The translations under genes were made by a program, and so were the position numbers. A DNA stretch of 64,000 nt from CAYXLI01 sp964464925 (GTDB lineage Bacteria; Acidobacteriota; Terriglobia; Bryobacterales; Bryobacteraceae): the NCBI GenBank assembly GCA_964464925.1, contig CAYXLI010000003.1, positions 186,001-250,000 on the forward strand, in the 5' to 3' direction. Positions 15,951 through 25,316 of the stretch are shown here, piece by piece. The notes beneath the pieces are model-generated. The model did not search any database and was not told the DNA's origin. It saw only the letters and a list, made by a program, of their open reading frames with translations. Numbering within the stretch: the first letter of the stretch is position 1; every line of letters begins with the position of its first letter.

Positions 15951-17891
15951 ATGAGTAGCCTGACCATTACTTTGCCGGACGGCAGCACGCAACAAGTCCC
16001 TCAGGGAACCAGCCCTTTCGATGTCGCGAAGTCCATAAGCCCTCGACTCGCGGACGACGCTGTAGTCGCCCGGGTAAATGGGAATCTATGGGATCTGACC
16101 CGACCGCTGGAAGGTGACGCTTCCCTGCAGATTCTGACCTCAAAGAACCCCGAGGCGCTGGAGGTCTACCGGCACTCGACGGCGCACCTGTTGGCACTCG
16201 CGGTGCAGACGCTCTTTCCTGAGACGAAGCTTGGAATCGGGCCGCCGACCGAGGCAGGTTTCTATTACGATTTCCAACGCGAAACGCCGTTTACGCCCGA
16301 GGATCTGGAAAAGATCGAGGCGAAGATGTGGGAGTTGCAGGCGCAAGGGCTTCCCTATGAGCGGAAGCTGATGCCCAAGGAAGAGGGCCTGAAGAAGTAT
16401 TCCGAGATGGGCGAGACCATGAAGTGTCAGCTCATCGATGAGAAGGCAGATGCGATCTTCTCGGAATACACGCTCGGACCGCACTTCATCGATTTCTGCC
16501 GGGGCCCGCACGTGCCGAGCACGACGCGCTTGAAAGCGTTCAAACTGCTCTCAATCGCGGGCGCGTATTGGAAGGGCGATGAGAAGAACCACCAGATGCA
16601 GCGCATCTATGGGACGGCGTTCTTCAACAAGAAGGAACTGGACGAGTACCTGCACAAGCTGGAGGAAGCCAAGAAGCGCGACCACCGGAAACTGGGGCAG
16701 GAACTGGATTTGTTCAGCATTCAGGAGCTTGCAGGTCCTGGTCTGATCTTCTTCCATCCGAAGGGCGGACGGATCCGCAAGATTCTGGAAGATTGGATGC
16801 GCGACCAGTACCTTGCGCGCGGATACTCGCTGGTTTATACGCCTCACGTGATGCGGCGGGACCTGTGGAAAACATCAGGACACGCCAACTTTTACAGCGA
16901 GAACATGTTCACCCCGATGGAACTCGACGACGCCGAGTACCAGCTCAAGCCGATGAATTGCCCGGGGCATATCCTGATCTACCGGGACAAGCTGCGGAGC
17001 TACCGCGATCTTCCGGTCCGGTTAGGCGAGCTTGGAACGGTATACCGTTACGAGCGTTCCGGCGTAATGCACGGCCTGCTCCGCGTACGCGGCTTCACGC
17101 AGGACGACGCGCACATTTTCTGCACTCCGGAGCAGATTAAAGACGAGGTCGTGAACTGCCTGCAGTTCGCGGTGGACGTGCTGACCACGTTCGGCTTCGA
17201 TCATTACGAAGCGGAAGTCTCGACGTGGGATGGCGGCACGAGCGGGAAATACGACGGCACGCCCGAGCAGTGGAAGCTGGCCGAAGACGCGCTGAAGCAA
17301 GCGGTCGACCAGCTCAATCTGAAGGCCCCCGTGATGCCGGATGAAGCGGCGTTCTATGGGCCGAAGATCGACGTGAAACTGGTGGATGCGATCGGCCGTA
17401 AATGGCAGCTTTCCACCGTGCAGTTTGACTTCACACTGCCGCGCCGGTTCGGCTTGGAGTATGTCGGTGAAGACGGTGCGAAGCACCAGCCGCTGATGTG
17501 CCACCGCGCCTTGTATGGATCGATCGAGCGCTTTTTCGGCATTTTGATAGAGCATTATGCCGGGGCATTTCCTGTCTGGCTGGCTCCTTTGCAGGTGGAA
17601 GTCATGCCGATCACGGACCGGCAACTCGAGTACGCCAAGAGCATTCAAGAAAAGCTCGAGGCGGCGGGGATTCGTTCGCACCTGGATGACCGCAAGGAAA
17701 AGGTGCAACTCAAGATTCGCGAAGCGCAGTTGCAGAAAGTGCCTTATATGCTCGTGGTCGGCGACCGAGAAGCGCAGAACGGTACGGTGTCGGTCCGCAA
17801 CCGCAAACATGGCGACCAGGGCGTGAAGCCTTTCGACGAGTTCCTGGCGGAATTGCAGAAGCTCATCGAAGCCAAAACACCGCATGAGTAG
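15951..17891 (+). CDS. thrS: Threonyl-tRNA synthetase
   Basis: The 646-residue product is of normal full length. Domains in order: TGS (1-62), the SAD editing-associated domain (HRSTAHLLALAVQTLFP near 71), then the class II catalytic core with the motif 2/3 regions (YQLKPMNCPGHILIY, VYRYERSGVMHGLLRVRGFT, FGLEYVGEDG), and a C-terminal anticodon-binding domain (LAPLQVEVMPITDRQ ...). It charges tRNA-Thr in the cytoplasm. The ATG is preceded by an A-rich sequence without a strong ribosome site. The last eight bases overlap the next gene. Confidence 0.98.
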   Translation: MSSLTITLPDGSTQQVPQGTSPFDVAKSISPRLADDAVVARVNGNLWDLTRPLEGDASLQILTSKNPEALEVYRHSTAHLLALAVQTLFPETKLGIGPPTEAGFYYDFQRETPFTPEDLEKIEAKMWELQAQGLPYERKLMPKEEGLKKYSEMGETMKCQLIDEKADAIFSEYTLGPHFIDFCRGPHVPSTTRLKAFKLLSIAGAYWKGDEKNHQMQRIYGTAFFNKKELDEYLHKLEEAKKRDHRKLGQELDLFSIQELAGPGLIFFHPKGGRIRKILEDWMRDQYLARGYSLVYTPHVMRRDLWKTSGHANFYSENMFTPMELDDAEYQLKPMNCPGHILIYRDKLRSYRDLPVRLGELGTVYRYERSGVMHGLLRVRGFTQDDAHIFCTPEQIKDEVVNCLQFAVDVLTTFGFDHYEAEVSTWDGGTSGKYDGTPEQWKLAEDALKQAVDQLNLKAPVMPDEAAFYGPKIDVKLVDAIGRKWQLSTVQFDFTLPRRFGLEYVGEDGAKHQPLMCHRALYGSIERFFGILIEHYAGAFPVWLAPLQVEVMPITDRQLEYAKSIQEKLEAAGIRSHLDDRKEKVQLKIREAQLQKVPYMLVVGDREAQNGTVSVRNRKHGDQGVKPFDEFLAELQKLIEAKTPHE

Positions 17892-19005
17892 TTGGCTTCT
17901 GCTCGCGCTTCTCGCGGGTTCGCTGGTTTATTGCATTTTGGTAATTGTGGCCGCACGGAGATACACCTCTGTGCGGCCTTCTCCTTTGCACGAGCCGTAT
18001 CCTTTGAGCGTCCTGAAACCTCTCGCAGGGATGGACCTTGGTCTCGAAGAAAATTTGCGGAGCTTCTTCACACAGGATTATCCTTCCTACGAAATTCTGT
18101 TTGCTGTTCGGACCGAAGACGATGCTGCGGTGCCGGTCGTACGCAAGTTGCAGGCGGAATTTCCTGATATTTCCTCGCGACTACTGTTTACCGGGGAGCC
18201 TTCCTATCCAAACGCGAAGGTGTTCAGTCTGGATGCGATGATGCGCGCTGCGGCCTATGACGTCTTGGTCATGAGTGACAGCGATATCCGGGTAGGGTCA
18301 GACATGCTCCGGACCGTTGCGGCAGAGTTTCAGCAGGATCCGCGACTCGGAGTGGCGACATGCCCGTATCGCGCGGCAGGCGGGCCAAGCGTTTGGTCGG
18401 CGCTGGAAGCGGCAGGCATGAATACGGAGTTCCTGTCGGGTATTCTGGTCGCCCGGATGTTGGAGGGGATGAAGTTCGCGGTGGGTCCGACGATTGTCGC
18501 ACGCAAGCAGTGCCTGACTGAGATCGGCGGCTTCGAACGGCTGAAGGATTATCTCGCGGAGGATTTCGTCATGGGGCAGTTCGCGGCCGAAGCCGGCTGG
18601 AACGTGATTCTTTCGTCCTACGTGATCGAGCACCGTATCGGAAGCGAACCGATGGCAAAGAACTTCGGACACCGCCTGCGATGGAACCGCAGCACACGCC
18701 GCTCCCGACCGGCCGGCTATGTGGGACAGCTCTTCACAAATCCATTTCCGCTGGCACTCCTGCTGGTTGGGCTGAGCCCCCAATTCTGGCCGATGCTGGT
18801 AGTGACCATACTGCTACGAATGTGGATCACGCAAGAGACGGCAGTTCGGATTCTGCGCGCGCCCGCCCGTCACGCCATGACGTTTGCGCAGGACGTGCTG
18901 AGTTTCGGGTTCTGGCTGGCCGGATTTATAGGTAACACGATCCATTGGCGCGGGCGGGACTACTTCCTTCGCAAGGATGGAACATTCGTGCTCAGAAAAG
19001 CATAG
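17884..19005 (+). CDS. GT21 glycosyltransferase, HpnI/ceramide-glucosyltransferase-like
   Basis: The 373-residue membrane protein has an N-terminal anchor (LLLALLAGSLVYCILVIVAA) and a GT-A domain with LSVLKPLAGMDLGLEENL, VMSDSDIRV (the metal-binding DxD-like site) and YLAEDFVMGQ. The (Q/R)xxRW-type motif GHRLRWNRSTRRSRPAGY is diagnostic of family GT21. Hydrophobic segments follow near the C-terminus. Family members make glucosylceramide or, as HpnI in hopanoid gene clusters, add N-acetylglucosamine to bacteriohopanetetrol. No other hopanoid gene is in the window, so the lipid acceptor remains open. The start overlaps thrS by eight bases. Confidence 0.85.
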   Translation: MSSWLLLALLAGSLVYCILVIVAARRYTSVRPSPLHEPYPLSVLKPLAGMDLGLEENLRSFFTQDYPSYEILFAVRTEDDAAVPVVRKLQAEFPDISSRLLFTGEPSYPNAKVFSLDAMMRAAAYDVLVMSDSDIRVGSDMLRTVAAEFQQDPRLGVATCPYRAAGGPSVWSALEAAGMNTEFLSGILVARMLEGMKFAVGPTIVARKQCLTEIGGFERLKDYLAEDFVMGQFAAEAGWNVILSSYVIEHRIGSEPMAKNFGHRLRWNRSTRRSRPAGYVGQLFTNPFPLALLLVGLSPQFWPMLVVTILLRMWITQETAVRILRAPARHAMTFAQDVLSFGFWLAGFIGNTIHWRGRDYFLRKDGTFVLRKA

Positions 19006-19018
19006 CACTTGGCCAGAC

Positions 19019-19027
19019 TGGTATAAT
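19019..19027 (+). promoter_or_regulatory. Extended -10 promoter upstream of phoH
   Basis: TGGTATAAT (19019-19027) combines a perfect TATAAT with the TGn extension. No good -35 is present, as is common for extended -10 promoters. The predicted start near 19034 leaves a leader of about 80 bases before phoH. Confidence 0.55.
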
Positions 19028-19113
19028 TCAAAAAGGATGCAGATCCTAACTCCGCGTTCGCGGATAGCCATTTCACGCCTCCCTCTTATCGCGCCCGTCT
19101 CCCTCACCCAAAA

Positions 19114-20160
19114 ATGAAAGTTAGCGTTCAACTCTCTGTCGGGATCGAGTCGCTTTTTGGAACTCGTGATGAAAATATCCGTGTGCTCGAATCCGGGCTG
19201 AACGTGACGACCCGCGTCACCAGCGACGCGATTGAGATTGAAGGCGAAGACGCCAATGTACTGCGCGCGGAACAGATTCTTGCCGACTATGTGAGTTTGT
19301 TGAAAGAAGGCCAGGTCTTTAAAAACGGTGACCTGAACAGCTACCTACGGGTGGTGGTCAGCGATCCGGGTGTGACATTGCGCAACCTGGTGCTGAGCGG
19401 GCGGCAGAGGGCATTTGGAAAGAAGACGCTTGCTCCGAAAACCATCAACCAACGCCGGTATATCGATGCGATCGAACGGCATGATCTGACTTTCGGCATA
19501 GGTCCCGCGGGAACCGGGAAGACCTATCTTGCGGTAGCGATGGCGGTCTCCGCACTGCTGAACAAGAAGGTCAGCCGGATCATCCTTACGCGTCCAGCGG
19601 TGGAAGCGGGGGAGAAGCTCGGGTTCCTGCCTGGCACACTGCAGGAGAAGATCGATCCGTATCTGCGTCCGCTCTATGATGCGCTCTTCGACATGATAGA
19701 AATGGAGCGCGTGGAAAAGCTGCTGGAGAGAAATACGATTGAGGTGGCGCCGATCGCGTTTATGCGAGGGCGCACGCTGAACGACAGCTTCATCATCATG
19801 GACGAGGCGCAGAACTGCACGCCTGAGCAGATGAAGATGATTCTGACGCGCCAAGGCTTCAACTCGAAAATGGTGGTGACCGGCGACCTGACACAGATCG
19901 ACCTGCCCTCGGGGAAGCAGAGTGGGCTGATGAATGCATCCGAGGTGCTGCGCGGCGTCGAGGGCATCAGTTTCATCCACTTCGATGACAAGGACGTTGT
20001 GCGCCACCAGCTAGTGCAGCGGATTGTGCTGGCATACGACCGGTACAACAAACAGATCGGCGCTGGGCGCCAGTTCGCGCTGAAGCTCGGGAATGAGACC
20101 GTCCAGGAACCCGAGGAAGGACCCATCCCGGACCACAATGTCGAGATACCGGGCGCATAA
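19114..20160 (+). CDS. PhoH-family ATPase (PhoL type)
   Basis: The 348-residue protein has an N-terminal KH-like segment (about 1-95) and a PhoH ATPase domain. Walker A is GPAGTGKT (130-137) and Walker B is near IIMDEAQNCTPEQMKMI, followed by TGDLTQIDLP. PhoH/PhoL proteins are RNA-associated ATPases that act near ribosome maturation. The order phoH-ybeY-CorC-era here is the widely conserved neighbourhood, supporting a shared role in ribosome assembly. It is the first gene of that unit and has a good promoter upstream. Confidence 0.94.
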   Translation: MKVSVQLSVGIESLFGTRDENIRVLESGLNVTTRVTSDAIEIEGEDANVLRAEQILADYVSLLKEGQVFKNGDLNSYLRVVVSDPGVTLRNLVLSGRQRAFGKKTLAPKTINQRRYIDAIERHDLTFGIGPAGTGKTYLAVAMAVSALLNKKVSRIILTRPAVEAGEKLGFLPGTLQEKIDPYLRPLYDALFDMIEMERVEKLLERNTIEVAPIAFMRGRTLNDSFIIMDEAQNCTPEQMKMILTRQGFNSKMVVTGDLTQIDLPSGKQSGLMNASEVLRGVEGISFIHFDDKDVVRHQLVQRIVLAYDRYNKQIGAGRQFALKLGNETVQEPEEGPIPDHNVEIPGA

Positions 20161-20171
20161 GTTCTCTCCTC

Positions 20172-20624
20172 ATGTCTCCTGAAGGCAGTACAATCCTATT
20201 TCAAAGAGTGCCGCGGGCACTGGCCCGAGCGGAAGTCCGTGCCTTCGCTAAAGTCTTGCTGGAGGAAGTAACAGGCGGACGGGTATTTTCCTGCCTGCTG
20301 ACGGACGATCGTGAACTCCGCCGATTGAATCGCGATTTCCTTGGCAAAGACACGCCGACGGACGTGCTTTCATTCCCGAGCCTGCCGGAAGAGGGCGCGG
20401 CAGATCTGGGCGAGATGGCGATCTCCGTGCAGCGCGCTGCCGGCCAGGCCGAACAGTATGGCCACGACACCCTTTCCGAAGTGAAGATTCTGATGCTCCA
20501 CGGCGTGTTGCACCTGATGGGAATGGATCATGAAAAGGACCGGGGCGCCATGGCCCGGGCTGAAAAAAAATGGCGAAAACAGCTCGGCCTGCCTGACGGC
20601 CTGATTGAGCGGGTGAAGAAATGA
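20172..20624 (+). CDS. ybeY: Endoribonuclease YbeY
   Basis: The 150-residue product carries the zinc-binding motif HGVLHLMGMDHEKD (H-x3-H-x5-H) near residue 113, with the conserved LNRDFLGKDTPTDVLSFP upstream. YbeY takes part in 16S rRNA 3'-end maturation and ribosome quality control. It begins 11 bases after phoH and overlaps the next gene by four bases. Confidence 0.96.
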   Translation: MSPEGSTILFQRVPRALARAEVRAFAKVLLEEVTGGRVFSCLLTDDRELRRLNRDFLGKDTPTDVLSFPSLPEEGAADLGEMAISVQRAAGQAEQYGHDTLSEVKILMLHGVLHLMGMDHEKDRGAMARAEKKWRKQLGLPDGLIERVKK

Positions 20625-21901
20625 CGCTACTGCCCGCCTATTTGCTGCTGGCTTTACTGGCCGCCTTGTTGGTCCTGGTGACCGTGATGCAGACGCTCTA
20701 TATGGAAGCAATGCGTCTTCGTTCCCGCGAAACACCGATGCTGGAGTTTTTCAAAGAAACGTTGGAAGACCGCATAGATGCAAAGGGAGATAGCGGGGTA
20801 CTCGCATTTTCGTTGATCAAGCACACACTTATCGTGGTGATGACGATTCTGCTGGTGGGCGTGTCTAGCAGTTCGGTGCTTTTCTCGATGAGCGTGTTGC
20901 TGGAAGCCGCTGCATTCGGTTGGATCACGATGATCGTCTGTACTTATGTACTGCCGCAGCTTCTATACCGGCGAACTTCAGGCCATTGGCTGCTTCCGCT
21001 TGCACCCGTGGCGAAAGGCCTGATCGTGGTGGTGCGGCCTCTCTCCGCAATTCTGATATTCCTCCAGTCACTGGCGCAGTTGGGAGAGCCGGCGCAAAAG
21101 GCGCAGGAAGCAAGCACTGCCGAGGAGAGCATCGAAGCGCTGATCTCCGCGGGAACCGAAGAAGGGATCATCGAAGAAGATGACCGGAGGCTGATTCAAT
21201 CCGTTGTGGCATTCGGCAGCAAGACGGTCCGTGAGGTGATGACGCCGCGGCCGAACATGGTCTGCATTCCCGCGGATGCGACGCTGGAGGACTTGAGGCA
21301 GCTTGTAATTCACGAGCAGTTCTCGCGGATTCCGGTGTACGAGGGCACGATCGATCAGATCATGGGCTTCGTTCACGTTCGCGACATGTTCGAGGTGGAG
21401 CAGCAGGAGCGCGCGCATCGAACGGTGCGGGAAGTGACGCGCCCGGTTCGACTGGTGCCGGAAACGAAGCCGGTGAATGACTTGCTTGCTGAGATGCAAA
21501 GAAGCGGCGCGCACATGGCCATTGTGATCGACGAATACGGGAACACCGCCGGAGTAGTGACGATGGAAGACATGGTGGAAGAAATCGTCGGCGAGATTCG
21601 CGACGAGCACGAGCCGTCCGTCGATGTGCAGCAGGAAGCGGATGGATCGTTCATCGTATCGGGGAGTTTCGACGTGGATCACCTGCCCGATCTGCTGCCT
21701 TTCCGCGCGGAGGAAGAAACAGAGTCGACCACTGTTGGCGGACTCGCCGCCGAGTGGGCCGGACACGTACCCGAGCCGGGCGAAGCAGTCGAACGGGACG
21801 GCATTCGCATCGAGGTACTTGCGGGCAATGAGCTGCGAGTGGAAAAAGTGCGAATCTCCAAAGCTGAGCCAGCCCACTTAGAATCGGATTCGGATGTTTA
21901 A
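20621..21901 (+). CDS. CNNM/CorC-HlyC family membrane protein with CBS pair
   Basis: The 426-residue protein has an N-terminal DUF21/CNNM membrane domain with at least three to four hydrophobic helices (about 1-140). A CBS pair follows (VREVMTPRPNMVCIPADAT..., FSRIPVYEGTIDQIMGFVH, and MAIVIDEYGNTAGVVTMEDM). The C-terminal CorC/HlyC domain (about 330-415) contains ESTTVGGLAAEWAGHVPEPG. The family is linked to magnesium and cobalt transport or resistance. It overlaps ybeY (ATGA) and overlaps era by eight bases, so it is translated with both. Confidence 0.93.
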   Translation: MTLLPAYLLLALLAALLVLVTVMQTLYMEAMRLRSRETPMLEFFKETLEDRIDAKGDSGVLAFSLIKHTLIVVMTILLVGVSSSSVLFSMSVLLEAAAFGWITMIVCTYVLPQLLYRRTSGHWLLPLAPVAKGLIVVVRPLSAILIFLQSLAQLGEPAQKAQEASTAEESIEALISAGTEEGIIEEDDRRLIQSVVAFGSKTVREVMTPRPNMVCIPADATLEDLRQLVIHEQFSRIPVYEGTIDQIMGFVHVRDMFEVEQQERAHRTVREVTRPVRLVPETKPVNDLLAEMQRSGAHMAIVIDEYGNTAGVVTMEDMVEEIVGEIRDEHEPSVDVQQEADGSFIVSGSFDVDHLPDLLPFRAEEETESTTVGGLAAEWAGHVPEPGEAVERDGIRIEVLAGNELRVEKVRISKAEPAHLESDSDV

Positions 21902-22805
21902 ATCAGGTTTTGTCTCGATTATCGGCCGCCCGAACGCGGGCAAGAGCACGCTGCTGAACGCGTTGGTGGGCACGAAGCTCGCCATTGTCGCGGATAAGCC
22001 GCAGACTACTCGCACGTCCGTACAAGGTGTCTGGACCACGCCGGATGCGCAGGTCGTATTCCTAGACACGCCCGGCATTCACAAATCGGATACCCCGTAC
22101 AACAAGCGGATGATGGCCGAGGTCCGGAATGCGCTCGATGAACGCGATCTGTTGCTGTTCATGGTGGACGCGACCAAGGCGTTTCAGCCGGAGGACGCGC
22201 AGGCAGTGGACCTGATCCGCAATCTGGAGACGCCGGCGTTCCTGCTGCTGAACAAGATTGACCGGCTGGAAAGCAAGACATTGCTGCTGCCACTGCTCGA
22301 ACAGTACAAGTCTCTGTTCGAGTTCCGGGAGTATCTGCCCATCTCAGCCTCGAATAAGGATGGACTGGCGGAGTTGCGGCGGTCCGTGGTTGAGATGCTG
22401 CCGGAAGGGCCTGCGTATTTCCCGGAAGACTATCTGACAGACCAGCCGGAACGGTTTCTTGCGGCCGAGCTAGTACGGGAAAAAATACTCAAGCTGACGC
22501 GAGAAGAAGTGCCCCACTCGGTCGCCGTAGTAGTCGATTCGTTCGAAGAGAAGAAGACACTGACGAAGATTGCAGCAACGGTATTCGTGGAACGTGAAGG
22601 CCAGAAGGGCATTGTTATCGGTGCGAAGGGGGCCATGCTGAAACGGATCGGCACGGCGGCCCGCGAGGAGATTGAAGCGATGCTGGGGCGCAAAGTCTTT
22701 CTCGATCTGCAGGTGAAGGTGCGTGACAATTGGCGCGAGAATCCGGAATTCCTGAATGCGCTGGATTGGCGCAATCTGCTCGATTCCGGCGGCGAGGTAT
22801 CCTAG
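21894..22805 (+). CDS. era: GTPase Era
   Basis: The 303-residue protein has the P-loop GRPNAGKST (residues 10-18), switch region TTRTSVQGV, DTPGIH (G3), NKIDRL (G4) and the SAS motif (ISASNKDGL, G5). A C-terminal KH domain holds GIVIGAKGAMLKRIGTAARE, where GxxG is GAKG. Era binds the 3' end of 16S rRNA and is essential for 30S assembly. It is the last gene of the phoH-ybeY-CorC-era unit. Confidence 0.97.
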   Translation: MFKSGFVSIIGRPNAGKSTLLNALVGTKLAIVADKPQTTRTSVQGVWTTPDAQVVFLDTPGIHKSDTPYNKRMMAEVRNALDERDLLLFMVDATKAFQPEDAQAVDLIRNLETPAFLLLNKIDRLESKTLLLPLLEQYKSLFEFREYLPISASNKDGLAELRRSVVEMLPEGPAYFPEDYLTDQPERFLAAELVREKILKLTREEVPHSVAVVVDSFEEKKTLTKIAATVFVEREGQKGIVIGAKGAMLKRIGTAAREEIEAMLGRKVFLDLQVKVRDNWRENPEFLNALDWRNLLDSGGEVS

Positions 22806-22822
22806 GAGCGGGATCTACAAAC

Positions 22823-23116
22823 ATGCGTAAACTGCTCGCGCTGCTCTCGCTGTTGCTTCTGTGTCTCGGTCTGGCTCTGGCCGCAGACAAAGCCCATTCC
22901 GACGATCTGATTTATGACCAGGTTCGAATGAAACTGGCTGCTGATCGCGACGTCGGCGGCAATAACATCACAGTGAAAGTCACGGACGGAGTGGTGGAAC
23001 TCACCGGCGCAGTCAAAAAAGACACGGCGAAGTCAAGGGCGGAAAAAATCGCCAAGCGGGTAAAGGGAGTGAAGAGCGTGGTGAACCAATTGAAGGTCTC
23101 CCCTTCCGGACAGTAG
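22823..23116 (+). CDS. Exported single-BON-domain protein (97 aa)
   Basis: After a signal peptide (MRKLLALLSLLLLCLGLALAA), one BON domain fills the protein: DDLIYDQVRMKLAADRDVGG, ITVKVTDGVVELTGAVKK, then AKRVKGVKSVVNQLKVSP. The frame is open upstream to a TTG inside era, but the ATG at 22823 gives the clean signal peptide. The closest ribosome site (GGAG at 22804-22807) is rather far. It follows era by 17 bases and may be co-transcribed. It is similar in layout to the BON protein at 10961. Confidence 0.87.
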   Translation: MRKLLALLSLLLLCLGLALAADKAHSDDLIYDQVRMKLAADRDVGGNNITVKVTDGVVELTGAVKKDTAKSRAEKIAKRVKGVKSVVNQLKVSPSGQ

Positions 23117-23142
23117 TGTGTTTGTAGTAGAATACCCCTACT

Positions 23143-24996
23143 TTGAGGGTACGGACGTACGTTACATTTTTATGGGCTGCTCTATGTGTTCTTACGGCGG
23201 CAGCACAGGTCCGTCCGCCTGCCGCCGGACAGAATCGCTCCAATCCGATCGGCCGCGACTTGAAGCCAGCTCTGGCGCGTTCAGCGGCACTGATGCAAAG
23301 AATTGCGCCTGAGTGGTGGAAGCAGCAGACGTGCCCGTCGTGCCATAACCAGTTCCTGCCTGTCTTTTCGCTGAAACGAGCTAAGGATCACGGCGTGCCC
23401 GTTGATGCGGCCGCACTCCGCTCGCAGATCGTCAAATCCTTTGCGCACCTGAATAACCTGGACCACGCGGTCCAAGGTTCCTACGTGATAGATCCAGGAC
23501 TGGCGGATGCGTATGCGCTATTCGCCGCCCAGGCAGCCGGCGTGCCGCCGAATCTTGCGTTTCAGGCAATGGCCCGGTTGATCGCATTCCGTCAACGGGA
23601 TGACGGCCACTGGCCGACGTTCGATGTTCGTCCTCCGCAGGCTCACAGTTTTTTCTCGTCAACGGCTCTGGCGATCAAGGCAATTCAAGCCTATGGTCAC
23701 CCGCAGATGGCTGCCGTCATCGCTGCCAAGATTGGGAAGGGTCGGGCGTGGCTACTGAATCATGATCCGGAAACGACGGAGGATCGGGTTTTTCAACTGC
23801 TCGGACTGCGGTGGTCTTCCGCGGACAAGCGATCGATTCAGCAGGCGGCGAAGTTACTGCTGACACTCCAGAACAAAGATGGCGGTTGGGGTCAGCTTCC
23901 CGAGCGCTCATCGGATGCATATGCCACTGCGACCGCGCTGTTCGCGCTAGCCGAATCCGGAGAACTCTCGATCGACTCGGATTCGTATGTGCGCGGAGCG
24001 AGGTTTTTACTCGATATACAGAAGGAAGACGGATCGTGGCTTGTGGAGTCGCGCCTGCATCCGCCGGCACCGGTGAGTCCTCCATATTTCGAGAGCGGGT
24101 TTCCGCACGGGCATAATCAGTTTCTCTCGCTGAGCGCGACCAGTTGGGCCTTGGCGGCACTCTCTCCGCTGGTAGGCCGGAGTGGAAGGCAGGTGCCGGA
24201 ATCTGTTCCGGAGTTAGAGCAGGCAGGGGCTCAGCCATGGATGGAAGCGACGCTATTCGGAGCGGACGGCCAACTGGAAGCGCTGCTGAACGGCGGGTTA
24301 AACCCGAATTCGCAGACACGCGGAGGCACGACGGCGCTAATGATGGCGGTGCCGGATCTGAATAAGGTGCGGCTTCTGCTGAGCCGCGGAGCGCAAGTGC
24401 ACGCGCTCGCGCGCTCAGGTTATAACGCGCTGATGGTGGCATGCAACTATCACGGAACGGGCGCGATCACGCGTGTGTTGCTGAACCTGGATGCGGAGGT
24501 GAATCCGAAGGAAAACCAGGACGTGATACTCAACGCGTCGGCCCTGACGCTGGCCGTCACAGCCGGAGATGCTGAAAACGTGAAGCTCTTGATCGAGCGG
24601 GGTGCGGATCTTACGAGGAAATTAATTATCGGAGGCACTGCGCCCGAACCCGCACTCGTACACGCGATTGCGTTTCGCGATCTGGAAGTAGTCCGCACCC
24701 TCGTCGACGCTGGGGCGGATATTCACGAAGTCGACCAGGCCGGAGTGAAGCCACTATCCTGGGCCGTGATCGCCGACAACCTGGATGCAGCCAAACTACT
24801 GATTGCTAAAGGCGCCCGCGTGAATGATGTGGATCAACTCGGCATGACGCCGCTGCTGTATGCGGCATCGATCGATTTTGGAAGTACACGAATGGTGGAT
24901 TTTCTGCTCGGCGCAAATGCGCAACAGAAGGCCAAAGCCGCTCAGCTCGCAAAATCACTCGGGAACGCGCATTTGGCGGCAGCGTTGAGCCGCTAG
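23143..24996 (+). CDS. Secreted protein with CxxCH motif, cyclase-like repeats and ankyrin repeats
   Basis: The 617-residue product has a signal peptide (MRVRTYVTFLWAALCVLTAAA) and a single haem-c-type motif CPSCHNQ (C64, C67, H68). A helical region follows (about 75-330) with prenyltransferase/squalene-cyclase-like QxxDGxW repeats (RQRDDGHWPTFD, LQNKDGGWGQLPE, IQKEDGSWLVES). At least five ankyrin repeats come last (about 350-617, such as NAENVKLLIERGADL-like units). The only in-frame start after the preceding stop is the TTG at 23143. The combination suggests an envelope cytochrome-like or binding protein. No enzymatic Asp-rich motif for terpene cyclisation is visible, so I do not propose one. 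Confidence 0.85.
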   Translation: MRVRTYVTFLWAALCVLTAAAQVRPPAAGQNRSNPIGRDLKPALARSAALMQRIAPEWWKQQTCPSCHNQFLPVFSLKRAKDHGVPVDAAALRSQIVKSFAHLNNLDHAVQGSYVIDPGLADAYALFAAQAAGVPPNLAFQAMARLIAFRQRDDGHWPTFDVRPPQAHSFFSSTALAIKAIQAYGHPQMAAVIAAKIGKGRAWLLNHDPETTEDRVFQLLGLRWSSADKRSIQQAAKLLLTLQNKDGGWGQLPERSSDAYATATALFALAESGELSIDSDSYVRGARFLLDIQKEDGSWLVESRLHPPAPVSPPYFESGFPHGHNQFLSLSATSWALAALSPLVGRSGRQVPESVPELEQAGAQPWMEATLFGADGQLEALLNGGLNPNSQTRGGTTALMMAVPDLNKVRLLLSRGAQVHALARSGYNALMVACNYHGTGAITRVLLNLDAEVNPKENQDVILNASALTLAVTAGDAENVKLLIERGADLTRKLIIGGTAPEPALVHAIAFRDLEVVRTLVDAGADIHEVDQAGVKPLSWAVIADNLDAAKLLIAKGARVNDVDQLGMTPLLYAASIDFGSTRMVDFLLGANAQQKAKAAQLAKSLGNAHLAAALSR

Positions 24997-25292
24997 GCGA
25001 CATCATCCATCTCGATATATTGCAGCACCATGCGCGAGTTCTCGAGAGCGGTGATGAATTCGCTATCGCGTCCTTCGGCGACGTCAAATTCCCACACCTC
25101 AGTCCCGATGCTCTCGAAGTTGTCGTCTTCGTCCAGCGTGTCCTGCGAGTGCTTGGCAGGAGGGTCATTGCGCTGTGCCAGCCGCGCATCGAGAATCACA
25201 CCGTCAGCCGCTTGTACGAATGTCTCGGGACGGTCGGATCCCTCACCTTTGGCGTCGAAACGTTTGCGGAACGTTACTTCGTAAGTCATCAC
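24993..25292 (-). CDS. Hypothetical protein, 99 aa
   Basis: The protein is small, acidic and soluble (TYEVTFRKRFDAKGEG, then FVQAADGVILDARLA, and TEVWEFDVAEGRDSEFITAL). The regular alternation suggests a small alpha/beta fold. I do not recognise a family. The start is a GTG at 25292 or the ATG at 25289. It overlaps the convergent ankyrin gene by four bases. A Gly-rich loop and three acidic clusters are all that can be noted. Confidence 0.65.
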   Translation of the reverse strand: MMTYEVTFRKRFDAKGEGSDRPETFVQAADGVILDARLAQRNDPPAKHSQDTLDEDDNFESIGTEVWEFDVAEGRDSEFITALENSRMVLQYIEMDDVA

Positions 25293-25316
25293 AACGTAGA
25301 CGCTCTGTGAATGCCT

